DNA from: CAG-873 sp910578365
GTDB lineage: Bacteria; Bacteroidota; Bacteroidia; Bacteroidales; Muribaculaceae
Assembly: GCA_951635545.1 (NCBI GenBank)
Contig: OX620685.1
Span: 1,178,001-1,242,000 of the forward strand
Length of the DNA stretch: 64,000 bases
Reading direction: 5' to 3'
Part shown: piece by piece, positions 56,822 through 64,000 of the stretch
How the letters are laid out: the number at the start of each line of letters is the position of its first letter
How positions within the stretch are numbered: the first letter of the stretch is position 1
Program-made: the position numbers and the translations under genes
Notes under the pieces: model-generated
Told to the model about the DNA's origin: nothing
Seen by the model: the letters and a program-made list of their open reading frames with translations, nothing else
Databases searched by the model: none

Positions 56822-56850
56822 TTGTTTTTATAATTTTTTTTGTAATTTTG
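56822..56850 (+). promoter_or_regulatory. Bacteroidetes-type promoter
   Basis: TTG at 56822-56824, 18 bases, then TAATTTTG at 56843-56850. It precedes the secreted-protein gene at 56923 with a leader of about 66 bases. Confidence 0.6.
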
Positions 56851-56922
56851 CGCCATTCAATCTTTGATAAAGACTATTGTCGGTCATTTCCAATTTTTCA
56901 TTTCCAAAAAATTATTTGTAAA

Positions 56923-58290
56923 ATGAACAAAGTTTACATCATTTCTCTCTTTGCTGCCGTATCATTTTCAGCAAGTGCCCAAAAGCCGTTCACACTTCAC
57001 GAGGCGACTTTAAGCAAAACCAAAGTCGAAGCTCCGGCAGTGAAAAAAATCGCAGTCAGCAAAGACGGTCTGACTCGTAACGACGCTTTGAAAGTAGCAG
57101 CCAAAGCTGCCACTGACATAGCCGGTGAATACGAAATCACTGTAGGTGACTACTATTTCGAAAATTCGGTAGGCGAAGTAACCACCGAATGCAGCATAAG
57201 CCGCAATGGCGACAAACTTATCTTCGACTCCGATTACTTTACCTTCAGTATCGAAGCCACTTACGACGAAGCATCCGCCACAATTACTTTCGAAAGCAGC
57301 AAGCTGGGACTGCTCAACATAGCCGACGCACAGTACTACATAGAATTTGTACCCTTCGAGTATGACTGGACACTCAATCAAGGCAAAGGCGATATTGTTC
57401 AACTCAACAAATTCGAAGCCAAATTCGACGCTCAGACCGCAACTATAAAAGCACCGGTTGACCATGGTTTAGGATGGTGTGCCTATTCCGATGCCGCCTA
57501 CAGCAATTTGGCCGGCTGGGTGGACTTATTCGATTTAATAAGCCTCGAAAAAATAGTAGAGCCCGAGGACCCCAACGAAGGCTGGACATCGCTGGGTAAA
57601 GCTACCGTTATGGACGGATGGCTGTGTCCGGCATTCGACATCGACCAGACCCTTGAAGAAAACTGGTACAAAGTGGAACTGCAGCAGAACGACGACAACA
57701 AGAACGTTTACCGCCTTGTTGACCCCTACCACGGCGATTCGCCCGTAGCTTTCTACAACCAGACCTCCAAATCGGGTTACATTCAATTCGATGTCACCGA
57801 CCCCGACCACGTGGTGTTCACTCCTGTTACCGCCGGCTTTGCCTGCGCTGAACTTGATATATCGAAATTCTACTGCATCAACACCCTTACATCGTTCACC
57901 GAGTACCTCGGCGCATCGGTTGAAGAAACACTTGCGACCATAGCCAACTCAGGCATTGATATTCCTATGACGACATTCAAAGACGGTGTGGTGAATCTTG
58001 AATCGACATACAGCGAAGGCAAGTGGATGAACGATGCCTGCTTCGGCATCCAGCAGGAACCCGCCGCCGGATACGGATGGCAGGATTCCAATGGCATCAC
58101 CACCAACATGGCCACCAAGATATTCTTCCCCGGTGTAGCAGAAGCCGGCATCGGCAATGTGGACGCAGCCGCCGACAACAGCCCCGTAAGATACTTCAAC
58201 CTCCAGGGCGTTGAGATTGCCAAGCCCGCTCCGGGCAGCGTGGTAATACGTGTGCAAGGTGGCAAGGCCAACAAATTTCTTTTGAAATAA
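56923..58290 (+). CDS. Secreted protein of unknown function with NLQG-type C-terminal tail
   Basis: ATG 56923 (MNKVYIISLFAAVSFSASAQ) gives 455 residues; the frame is open further upstream but there it runs through the promoter region. The signal peptide is clear. Two or three beta-rich repeats follow (GEYEITVGDYYFENSVGEV, WCAYSDAAYSNLAGWVDLF, GWTSLGKATVMDGWLCPAF), resembling unknown-function domains of Muribaculaceae/Bacteroides secreted proteins. The end VRYFNLQGVEIAKPAPGSVV... RVQGGKANKFLLK matches the tails of the M6 protease and the protein at 63382. A terminator lies at 58311-58336. Confidence 0.7.
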   Translation: MNKVYIISLFAAVSFSASAQKPFTLHEATLSKTKVEAPAVKKIAVSKDGLTRNDALKVAAKAATDIAGEYEITVGDYYFENSVGEVTTECSISRNGDKLIFDSDYFTFSIEATYDEASATITFESSKLGLLNIADAQYYIEFVPFEYDWTLNQGKGDIVQLNKFEAKFDAQTATIKAPVDHGLGWCAYSDAAYSNLAGWVDLFDLISLEKIVEPEDPNEGWTSLGKATVMDGWLCPAFDIDQTLEENWYKVELQQNDDNKNVYRLVDPYHGDSPVAFYNQTSKSGYIQFDVTDPDHVVFTPVTAGFACAELDISKFYCINTLTSFTEYLGASVEETLATIANSGIDIPMTTFKDGVVNLESTYSEGKWMNDACFGIQQEPAAGYGWQDSNGITTNMATKIFFPGVAEAGIGNVDAAADNSPVRYFNLQGVEIAKPAPGSVVIRVQGGKANKFLLK

Positions 58291-58310
58291 CAACCATAAA
58301 CCTCTATGGG

Positions 58311-58336
58311 CGGCGCCAAATGGCGCCGTTTTTTTT
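58311..58336 (+). terminator. Intrinsic terminator
   Basis: CGGCGCC (58311-58317), AAAT loop and GGCGCCG (58322-58328) are followed by eight Ts. Confidence 0.9.
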
Positions 58337-58463
58337 GCTCAATATTAGAGGGTATTTTCTTATCCTTGCCCCAACAGTGCAGGCACTGAAAGCGCTAATT
58401 TCTGCAAAGATAGTGTCTGAACAGTGTTGATTTTTTTTGCTAACTTTGTAAAAAATCTAACCC

Positions 58464-60653
58464 ATGCGCAAATATATTCTATTATCACTACTTTTGCCGG
58501 CGATGGCCACCGAGGCTGAAACTGTGCATATAAGTACTCCGACCACCTCGCTGGTGCTCGACGCCACCGAAGGTCAGACCCCCAGATTCATATATTACGG
58601 CAACGCCCTGTCCGGCTCCGACCTGGCAAATCTGGAGGCCTCAGGCGCTCCGAGCCTCAACGCATACCCCGTGTACGGCCTGTGGCCCGAGAAAGAAGCC
58701 GCTTTTGCCGCCGTACACGCCGACGGCAACATGACTCTGGACATGGCCGTAAGCTCGGTAAGCACCCGAACTGATGCCGACGGCTCTACCGTCACCACCA
58801 TCACACTCAAGGACAAGGAATACCCCTTTACCATCGACCTCAACTACCGCAGCTGGACCGACGAAGATGTAATCGAAACCTGGACCGAAGCCTCGCACCA
58901 GGAGAAAGGCAAAGTACGCCTTACCCGATTTATGTCGGGATACCTGCCACTGCGCTACGGCCCGGTACATGTGTCGCAGCTCTACGGTTCATGGGCCAAC
59001 GAAGGCCGCGTGGAGGAGGCACCGCTGCCTCACGGTCTGAAAGTGATAAAAAACAAGGACGGCGTGCGAAACTCGCATACAGCCCACAGTGAAGTGATGA
59101 TTTCGCTCGACGGCCCGGCCATGGAGAACAGCGGACGCACCATTGGTGCCGCGCTGTGCTATGGCGGCAACTATAAACTCATGTTCGATACCGACGACTC
59201 GAACTATCACCACTTCTTCGCCGGCATAAACGAGGAAAACTCGGCCTATAATCTGGCCAAGGGCGAAAAGTTCGTCACTCCGCCTCTGGCACTTACCTAC
59301 TCCGGTGAGGGTCTGGGCGGTGTCAGCCGCAACTTCCACCGCTGGGGCCGCAACCACCGTCTGGCCCACGGCACCGAAACACGCAAGATTCTGCTCAACA
59401 GCTGGGAAGGCGTGTACTTCGACATCAACGAGGAGGGCATGCTGCAGATGATGAGCGACATTGCCGCCATGGGCGGTGAACTGTTTGTGATGGACGACGG
59501 ATGGTTCGGCGTGAAATATCCACGCAACAACGACTCTACTGCGCTGGGCGACTGGGATGTCGACACCCGCAAGCTGCCGCACGGCATCAAGGGCCTGTGC
59601 GATGCCGCCGGCGAACGCGGCATCAAGTTCGGCATCTGGATTGAACCCGAGATGACCAACAGCGTGTCGGAACTCTACGAGAAGCACCCCGAGTACATAA
59701 TCAAGGCACCGCGACGCAAGGCTATCGAAGGCCGCGGAGGCACTCAGCTGGTACTCGACCTGGCCAACCCCAAAGTGCAGGACATAGTGTTCAACATCGT
59801 AGACACACTTATGACCGGCTACCCTGAAATCGACTACATAAAATGGGATGCCAACGCCCCTATAATGAACCACGGCTCGCAGTATCAGACCGCCGACAAC
59901 CAGAGTCACCTCTACATCGACTATCACCGCGGCCTTGAAGCAGCCCTCAAGCGCATTCGCGCCAAATACCCCCACCTTACCATCCAGGCCTGCGCCTCAG
60001 GCGGCGGACGCGCAAACTGGGGCGTGCTACCCTACTTCGACGAGTTCTGGGTAAGCGACAACACCGATGCCCTGCAGCGCATATACATGCAATGGGGCAC
60101 CAGCTACTTCTTCCCTGCCGTGGCCATGGCTTCGCACATAAGCAACGCACCCAATCACCAGACATTCCGCACAGTGCCGCTGAAATTCCGCACCGATGTG
60201 GCAATGAGCGGCCGACTGGGCATGGAAATACAGCCCAAGATTATGAGCGACCCGGAGAAAGAGCAGACCCGCAAGGCCATTGCCGACTACAAGCGGGTAC
60301 GCCATACCGTACAGCAGGGCGACCTGTACCGCCTGCTGTCGCCCTACGACCACAAGGGTGCCGCCTCGCTGATGTACGTTGAGCCCGACAAGAGCAAGGC
60401 GGTGTTCTACTGGTGGAAGACCGAAACGTTCGTAAACCAGCAGCTACCTCGGGTAACCATGGCCGGCCTTGACCCCGACCGCACCTATACCGTCACCGAG
60501 CTGAACCGCATCGACAACGCGCCCCTGCCCTTCGAAGGCAAGCAGTTCACCGGACGGTATCTGATGAGCAACGGCCTGGAAATGCCCCTCGAGCACAATG
60601 TCGACTACCACAAGCGCAACGACTACTCCTCGCGGGTGCTGCTTCTGGAATAA
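58464..60653 (+). CDS. GH36 alpha-galactosidase, secreted
   Basis: The 729-residue protein has a short signal peptide, the beta-sandwich N-domain, and the GH36 barrel: FVMDDGWFG (about 342-350), GIWIEPEM, the nucleophile in DYIKWDAN (D462), CASGGGRAN and the acid/base in FWVSDNTD (D532). These match the tetrameric alpha-galactosidase type acting on raffinose-family and other alpha-galactosides. A -7 box TAACTTTG lies at 58441-58448, 15 bases before the start codon. It is not part of the mannose PUL and carries its own terminator at 60708-60738. Confidence 0.93.
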   Translation: MRKYILLSLLLPAMATEAETVHISTPTTSLVLDATEGQTPRFIYYGNALSGSDLANLEASGAPSLNAYPVYGLWPEKEAAFAAVHADGNMTLDMAVSSVSTRTDADGSTVTTITLKDKEYPFTIDLNYRSWTDEDVIETWTEASHQEKGKVRLTRFMSGYLPLRYGPVHVSQLYGSWANEGRVEEAPLPHGLKVIKNKDGVRNSHTAHSEVMISLDGPAMENSGRTIGAALCYGGNYKLMFDTDDSNYHHFFAGINEENSAYNLAKGEKFVTPPLALTYSGEGLGGVSRNFHRWGRNHRLAHGTETRKILLNSWEGVYFDINEEGMLQMMSDIAAMGGELFVMDDGWFGVKYPRNNDSTALGDWDVDTRKLPHGIKGLCDAAGERGIKFGIWIEPEMTNSVSELYEKHPEYIIKAPRRKAIEGRGGTQLVLDLANPKVQDIVFNIVDTLMTGYPEIDYIKWDANAPIMNHGSQYQTADNQSHLYIDYHRGLEAALKRIRAKYPHLTIQACASGGGRANWGVLPYFDEFWVSDNTDALQRIYMQWGTSYFFPAVAMASHISNAPNHQTFRTVPLKFRTDVAMSGRLGMEIQPKIMSDPEKEQTRKAIADYKRVRHTVQQGDLYRLLSPYDHKGAASLMYVEPDKSKAVFYWWKTETFVNQQLPRVTMAGLDPDRTYTVTELNRIDNAPLPFEGKQFTGRYLMSNGLEMPLEHNVDYHKRNDYSSRVLLLE

Positions 60654-60707
60654 GCATAGACAATACTCTAAGGTTAAAAAAGTTGAACATTTTAAGTAAA
60701 AAAAGTA

Positions 60708-60738
60708 AATGGCGTGTGTAATTCACAAGCCATTTTTT
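60708..60738 (+). terminator. Intrinsic terminator
   Basis: AATGGCGTGTG pairs imperfectly with CACAAGCCATT around TAATT, followed by six Ts. Confidence 0.7.
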
Positions 60739-60847
60739 CGTTTAAGCTATTGTGGTCCGGTGCCGCAGCTGTGTGGCCGCGACACTCAAGAGGCTGTTCA
60801 AATTACTTCTGAGCACAGTATATCAGACACTTAATAATTATAATAAT

Positions 60848-61810
60848 ATGATCCTTGCACCTATAAGTTTCGCACCCTATCTGAAAGACGTAATCTGGGG
60901 TGGCTCCAAAATCTGCAAATACAAACAACTGCCCGCAAGCTCCGACAAAGTAGGCGAAAGCTGGGAAATCAGCGCCGTGCCAGGCCATGAATCGGTAGTC
61001 GACGCCGGCGAATACAAAGGCATGACCCTGCCCGAACTCATCGACCGCTTCGGCGTACAGCTGCTCGGCTCCAAGGTAGTGGAGCGATACGGCAAGGCGT
61101 TTCCGCTGCTGATTAAGATTATCGATGCCAACCAGAACCTGTCGGTTCAGGTACACCCCGACGACGAACTGGCACGCAAGCGCCACAACTCGCTGGGCAA
61201 AACCGAAATGTGGTACATAATCCAGAGCGATAAAGATGCCAAGATTTACGCCGGACTCAATACCGCCATGACTCCCGACGACTATGTACGCCGTGTGGCC
61301 GAAGGCAGCTTTGCCGAAACTCTGGCCGTACACGACTCGCACCCCGGCGATGTATTCTTCCTGCCCGCCGGACGTGTACATGCCATAGGCGCAGGCAACC
61401 TGCTGGCCGAAATCCAGGAGTCGAGCGACGTTACCTACCGTATCTACGACTATGACCGCCGCGATGCCCAGGGCAACACCCGCGAACTGCACACCGAGCT
61501 GGCCAAAGATGCCATTGACTTCACTCTGTACGACGAACTGAAGTCGCCCCGCCCCGCCGACAGCAATCCGGATGCCGAGATTGTGAAGTGCGACCACTTC
61601 GACGTGCGCCGCCTGCTGGTGAACGGCGAAAGCGAGTTCAAGTTCAACCCCGACTCCTTTACAGTGCTCATAGGCATCGAAGGCGAGGCTGTGCTGAGCT
61701 ATCCTGCAGGCGAGATGGTTCTCAAGGCAGGCCACACAGTGCTGCTGCCAGCCGAGCTGTCGCAGATTAAGGTATCGGGCAATGCCTGCCTGCTGTCGGG
61801 ACAGTGCTGA
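60848..61810 (+). CDS. manA: Mannose-6-phosphate isomerase, type I
   Basis: ATG 60848 (MILAPISFAPYLKDVIWGG) gives 320 residues; the upstream in-frame extension has no family similarity. The zinc site includes QVHPDDELA and a conserved Glu in LGKTEMWYII and His in GRVHAIGAG, as in type I isomerases. It converts mannose-6-phosphate into fructose-6-phosphate, the last step for mannose released by the GH92 enzymes. It is outside the PUL operon but metabolically linked. Confidence 0.92.
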   Translation: MILAPISFAPYLKDVIWGGSKICKYKQLPASSDKVGESWEISAVPGHESVVDAGEYKGMTLPELIDRFGVQLLGSKVVERYGKAFPLLIKIIDANQNLSVQVHPDDELARKRHNSLGKTEMWYIIQSDKDAKIYAGLNTAMTPDDYVRRVAEGSFAETLAVHDSHPGDVFFLPAGRVHAIGAGNLLAEIQESSDVTYRIYDYDRRDAQGNTRELHTELAKDAIDFTLYDELKSPRPADSNPDAEIVKCDHFDVRRLLVNGESEFKFNPDSFTVLIGIEGEAVLSYPAGEMVLKAGHTVLLPAELSQIKVSGNACLLSGQC

Positions 61811-61833
61811 TAAGTTGAGGCGGCATAATGCCG

Positions 61834-62781
61834 TCACAACTGCAGTTCATGCAGCTTTACAGGAGCTTCCTCGGGAATCAGCCCGGCACGGAAAGCCGCC
61901 ATACCAATTACCTCCTCGGGGCTGAAATGCCCGCGCAGGAAGGCCATACTCAGAGAGGCGTCGCGCTTACTAAGCCGGCGCCCTTCTTCGTTTCTGACCA
62001 GCGGCACATGGGCAAAGCGCGGAGGCTCGAAGCCCAGCAGTTCATACAGGTAGATTTGCTGTGCCGCCGACAGCAGCAGGTCGTCGCCGCGCAGCACCTC
62101 GGTCACACCCATCAGGGCATCGTCGACCACTACCGCCAGCTGGTATGCCCAGGCGCCGTCGGCCCGCCGCAGTACAAAGTCGCCCACCTCGCGCGCCAGG
62201 TTGAAGCTGCAGTGGCCACACACCATATCGTCGAACTCAATATTGCGGTCGGGGACCCACAGTCGCGTAGCCCCCGGAGTGGAGGCATCCCCGCCTCCAC
62301 AATCCACGGATGGCATGGCTGATACGTCTGCGCTGTGATGGCCCGAAGCCTCCACTCCGGGGCCGATACGGGCGGGGCGGCAGGTACCGGCGTAGATAAT
62401 GCGTCCGTCGCTCTGATGCGGGGCCTGTGTGGCCATTATTTCGGCGCGGGTGCAGTAGCACTGATAAGTGTAGCCTGTGGCCTTCAGACGCGCTAAGAAG
62501 GCTTCGTAAAAGCTGCTTCGGAGGCTCTGGCGGTACGGACCGTCCGGACCCGGGTCATCGAGGCCGCCTTCGTCCCATTCCAGACCCAGCCAGCGCAGGT
62601 CGTCCTCAATCATGCGGGCGTGCTCAAGTTTGGACCGCTGCGGGTCGAGGTCTTCAATGCGCAGTATCCACTTGCCACCCTGACGGCGTACCGACAGCCA
62701 GCTCAGCAGAGCTGTGTACACATTGCCCAGATGCATCCTGCCGCTGGGCGACGGCGCGAAACGTCCTTTCATCATCAGCAT
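61834..62781 (-). CDS. gluQ: Glutamyl-Q-tRNA(Asp) synthetase with in-frame repeat insert
   Basis: The 315-residue protein has GRFAPSPSGRMHLGNVYTAL (the HIGH-type motif), ILRIEDLDPQR, the zinc-binding YQCYCTRAE region, and RRLSKRDASLS (KMSKS-like), and lacks the anticodon domain, which fits GluQRS; it charges queuosine in tRNA(Asp) with glutamate. Between TCR and LWVPD an extra segment of about 30 residues (GVEASGHHSADVSAMPS...GGGDASTPGA) is encoded by a palindromic repeat (62272-62362). This is a variable loop in the family, so activity may be kept. Convergent with manA, with a small hairpin (61821-61833) between. Confidence 0.92.
   Translation of the reverse strand: MLMMKGRFAPSPSGRMHLGNVYTALLSWLSVRRQGGKWILRIEDLDPQRSKLEHARMIEDDLRWLGLEWDEGGLDDPGPDGPYRQSLRSSFYEAFLARLKATGYTYQCYCTRAEIMATQAPHQSDGRIIYAGTCRPARIGPGVEASGHHSADVSAMPSVDCGGGDASTPGATRLWVPDRNIEFDDMVCGHCSFNLAREVGDFVLRRADGAWAYQLAVVVDDALMGVTEVLRGDDLLLSAAQQIYLYELLGFEPPRFAHVPLVRNEEGRRLSKRDASLSMAFLRGHFSPEEVIGMAAFRAGLIPEEAPVKLHELQL
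62272..62362 (-). repeat. Palindromic mini-repeat inside gluQ, copy 1
   Basis: The 91-bp segment has 15-bp perfect inverted ends (CCCCGGAGTGGAGGC at 62272-62286; complement at 62348-62362), and an inner hairpin GTGGAGGC...GCCTCCAC next to the left end. It is about 70% identical by eye to copy 2 in the next gene. Read on the minus strand it is in frame with gluQ. Confidence 0.8.
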
Positions 62782-62838
62782 TGTTTTTGCTTGTCAGGGA
62801 TAATGTTTATTTGGGTGCGGCAGCGGCATGCCGCTACC

Positions 62839-63312
62839 CTATCGGCTTGCTGCATCGATTATCGCCGCGATTGCGCGCAGGGCATATGCCTGCGGAGCAG
62901 AGGCATCTCTGCCTACACTGTGCCCGGACGGCACGGCTGATAAGTCTGCGCTGTGGTGGCCGGAAGCCTCCACTCCTGCTTCCAATTCGACTATATTGTC
63001 CGCACGCCAGCGCTGCCTGAGCAGGTCAACGGCCCCATCGGCCGAGGGCAGGTACAAGGCTCCCACCCGCTGTGCCAGAGCACGGGCCCAAGCCGTGTCG
63101 GCAGCTGTAAATGCCACTTTGAAGCCGGCTCCGGTGAGCATCGATATGAGGGTTTCGTCGCCGCTGCCCACAGCGTTGTATATCAGCACGGGGCAAGGCT
63201 GCAGCCTTACGCGCAGCACCCCCGGAGCATCGCCGGTATGAGTAAGGCGGTGCGTTGCCGAAACACCGCGCCGGTAGTCTTCCATTTTGCGTTCGAGATA
63301 ATTGTCTGCCAT
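62839..63312 (-). CDS. Short Rossmann-like protein of unknown function, with in-frame repeat insert
   Basis: The 157-residue product starts MADNYLERKMEDYRRG, as many Bacteroidales dehydrogenases and nitroreductases do, then VLIYNAVGSGDETLISMLTGAGFKVAFTAAD, a dinucleotide-fold-like beginning with an atypical GxGxxx loop, and then ends early. It may be a shortened reductase. Near the C-terminus GVEASGHHSADLSAVPSGHS is encoded by repeat copy 2. It lies 57 bases upstream of gluQ on the same strand. Confidence 0.6.
   Translation of the reverse strand: MADNYLERKMEDYRRGVSATHRLTHTGDAPGVLRVRLQPCPVLIYNAVGSGDETLISMLTGAGFKVAFTAADTAWARALAQRVGALYLPSADGAVDLLRQRWRADNIVELEAGVEASGHHSADLSAVPSGHSVGRDASAPQAYALRAIAAIIDAASR
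62893..62978 (-). repeat. Palindromic mini-repeat, copy 2
   Basis: Homologous to the repeat in gluQ (shared GGCTGATAAGTCTGCGCTGT / GGCTGATACGTCTGCGCTGT and GAAGCCTCCACTCC). The inner hairpin is GCAGAG-GCAT-CTCTGC. The terminal arms pair with two mismatches. It is in frame with the short Rossmann-like gene and encodes a similar peptide. Confidence 0.8.
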
Positions 63313-63326
63313 GCTGCAAAATTAGC

Positions 63327-63360
63327 AAAAAAACGCCGCCCCGGCAAATCCGGAGCGGCG
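63327..63360 (-). terminator. Intrinsic terminator of the gene at 63382
   Basis: On the minus strand CGCCGCTCCGG (63360-63350) pairs with CCGGGGCGGCG, around a short loop, followed by seven Ts (63333-63327). Confidence 0.85.
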
Positions 63361-63381
63361 CTGTAGATGATATTCAGATTA

Positions 63382-64000
63382 TTACTTTACAAGCTGCTTG
63401 CTTACCTTGCCGCCCTGACGTACGATGTACAGGCCGTTTTCGGGGTTTGCAACGCGAACACCCTGGAGGTTGAAGTACTCGGCGGGAGCGTTGTCGGCGG
63501 CGATGTTGTCAACGCCGGATTCTTCGCTCGAGAACTTAACATTCACGGGATCGGTGCTGGCATCGCCGAGAGTCAGAGTAACAATACCGGTGAAGTCCTC
63601 GCCCATAACGGTGTTGTTGGAGTTGTTGTAGTTCCACATGTCGTCGCTGCCGTCGAAAACGGTGTCGCCAAGACTGTAGTTATACTTGTCCCAGTCGGCA
63701 TCGGCAATCTTGAATTCAGTGCCCATGGCTATTGTACATTCAAGGGTATATACATTGGTTTCGCCGACCTGTTTGAACTGCCATGCTTCCATTACCTCGT
63801 CGGTAGCGCCATTAAGCCAATCGTTCATACCGCCGCGCATATAGATAGGAGTGGGGCCCGAGGGTGCGGGGGTTGTGGTGGTCATGGTGATGGTGCTGCA
63901 GTCGCCGGCCACTACAATAGTGTAGTCACCTTTCCAGGGAGTGCCTATGTTGCCGTCGCCCTGAGTGAGTCCCACAGGATTGCCCATATCATCGGCAGTA
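63382..64000 (-). CDS. SusE/SusF-like secreted protein, C-terminal part (start outside window)
   Basis: The frame is open to the window end, so the N-terminus is missing. The visible 206 codons include a domain of the SusE/SusF starch-binding type (PIYMRGGMNDWLN, TLECTIAMGTEFKIADADWD, YNYSLGD) and end EYFNLQGVRVANPENGLYIV... GGKVSKQLVK, the same tail type as the M6 protease and the protein at 56923. It is probably an exported carbohydrate-binding protein. Its terminator is at 63327-63360. Confidence 0.75.
   Translation of the reverse strand, partial: TADDMGNPVGLTQGDGNIGTPWKGDYTIVVAGDCSTITMTTTTPAPSGPTPIYMRGGMNDWLNGATDEVMEAWQFKQVGETNVYTLECTIAMGTEFKIADADWDKYNYSLGDTVFDGSDDMWNYNNSNNTVMGEDFTGIVTLTLGDASTDPVNVKFSSEESGVDNIAADNAPAEYFNLQGVRVANPENGLYIVRQGGKVSKQLVK

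Noticed and set aside
61821..61833. Palindrome CGGCATAATGCCG between manA and gluQ
   Set aside because: A short stem without T-run on either strand; too weak to call a terminator.
1..64000. CRISPR arrays, tRNA or rRNA genes
   Set aside because: No regularly spaced repeats, no cloverleaf-like segments and no rRNA-like sequence were seen by eye.

Overview
The window looks like a chromosome segment of a gut Bacteroidales. Evidence: a Bacteroides-type conjugative transposon (tra genes, DUF3872, DUF4120, DUF4942), an ECF sigma/FecR/SusC/SusD polysaccharide utilization locus (PUL), and promoters of the TAnnTTTG type. The GC-rich chromosomal part and the C-terminal 'NLQG...GIYI' tails would suit Muribaculaceae, but that family is inference only.

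Region 1 (1-about 22.6 kb) is the distal end of an integrative conjugative element (ICE). traO (end only), traP, traQ and a lysozyme gene run rightward to a bidirectional terminator at 3.5 kb. A leftward block of accessory genes follows (3.6-22.3 kb): DUF3871-like, DUF4120, a J-domain protein, many unknown small proteins, a possible antirestriction protein, a DNA methylase-helicase, DUF4942 and DUF4121-like. It is heavily damaged. An IS4-type element sits exactly at the traQ start codon. An IS110-family element splits the DUF3871-like gene and is itself split by an IS3-family element. An IS66-family element splits the methylase-helicase. All target duplications can be read and the original genes reconstructed. 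Three long, covarying palindromes (8131-8301, 14676-14825, 22307-22483), all in one orientation, each lie just 5' of a leftward gene. Each carries the same promoter-like pair of boxes (GACCTTGC, then 21-22 bases, then TACCTTTGC) on the 3' arm. This is the geometry of a single-stranded-DNA promoter of the F-plasmid Frpo type, and it is the most interesting signal in the window.

Region 2 (24.3-50 kb) is a PUL resembling the B. theta BT3983-BT3994 type for high-mannose N-glycans: ECF sigma, FecR anti-sigma, SusC, SusD, a GH18-like binding lipoprotein without catalytic motif, a DUF1735/LamG lipoprotein, an endo-acting GH18, a ROK sugar kinase, four GH92 alpha-mannosidases, an MFS transporter and a GH130 mannosyl-GlcNAc phosphorylase. 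Together these predict capture and endo-cleavage of N-glycans at the surface, removal of alpha-mannose in the periplasm, import of Man-beta-GlcNAc and its phosphorolysis. susC is broken at both ends by two IS982-family copies, so uptake through this locus is probably lost in this strain. A fourth copy breaks an endonuclease/exonuclease/phosphatase gene behind the operon. The four copies form long direct and inverted repeats around the PUL.

Region 3 (52-64 kb) holds chromosomal genes: a small Cys-rich Spy/CpxP-like protein, a secreted M6 metalloprotease, a sodium:neurotransmitter symporter-family transporter, a secreted protein of unknown function, a GH36 alpha-galactosidase, mannose-6-phosphate isomerase, glutamyl-Q-tRNA(Asp) synthetase, a short Rossmann-like protein and the end of a SusE/SusF-like protein. 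gluQ and its neighbour both carry an in-frame copy of a palindromic mini-repeat of about 90 bp. No tRNA, rRNA, CRISPR array, integrase or oriT was recognised in the window.
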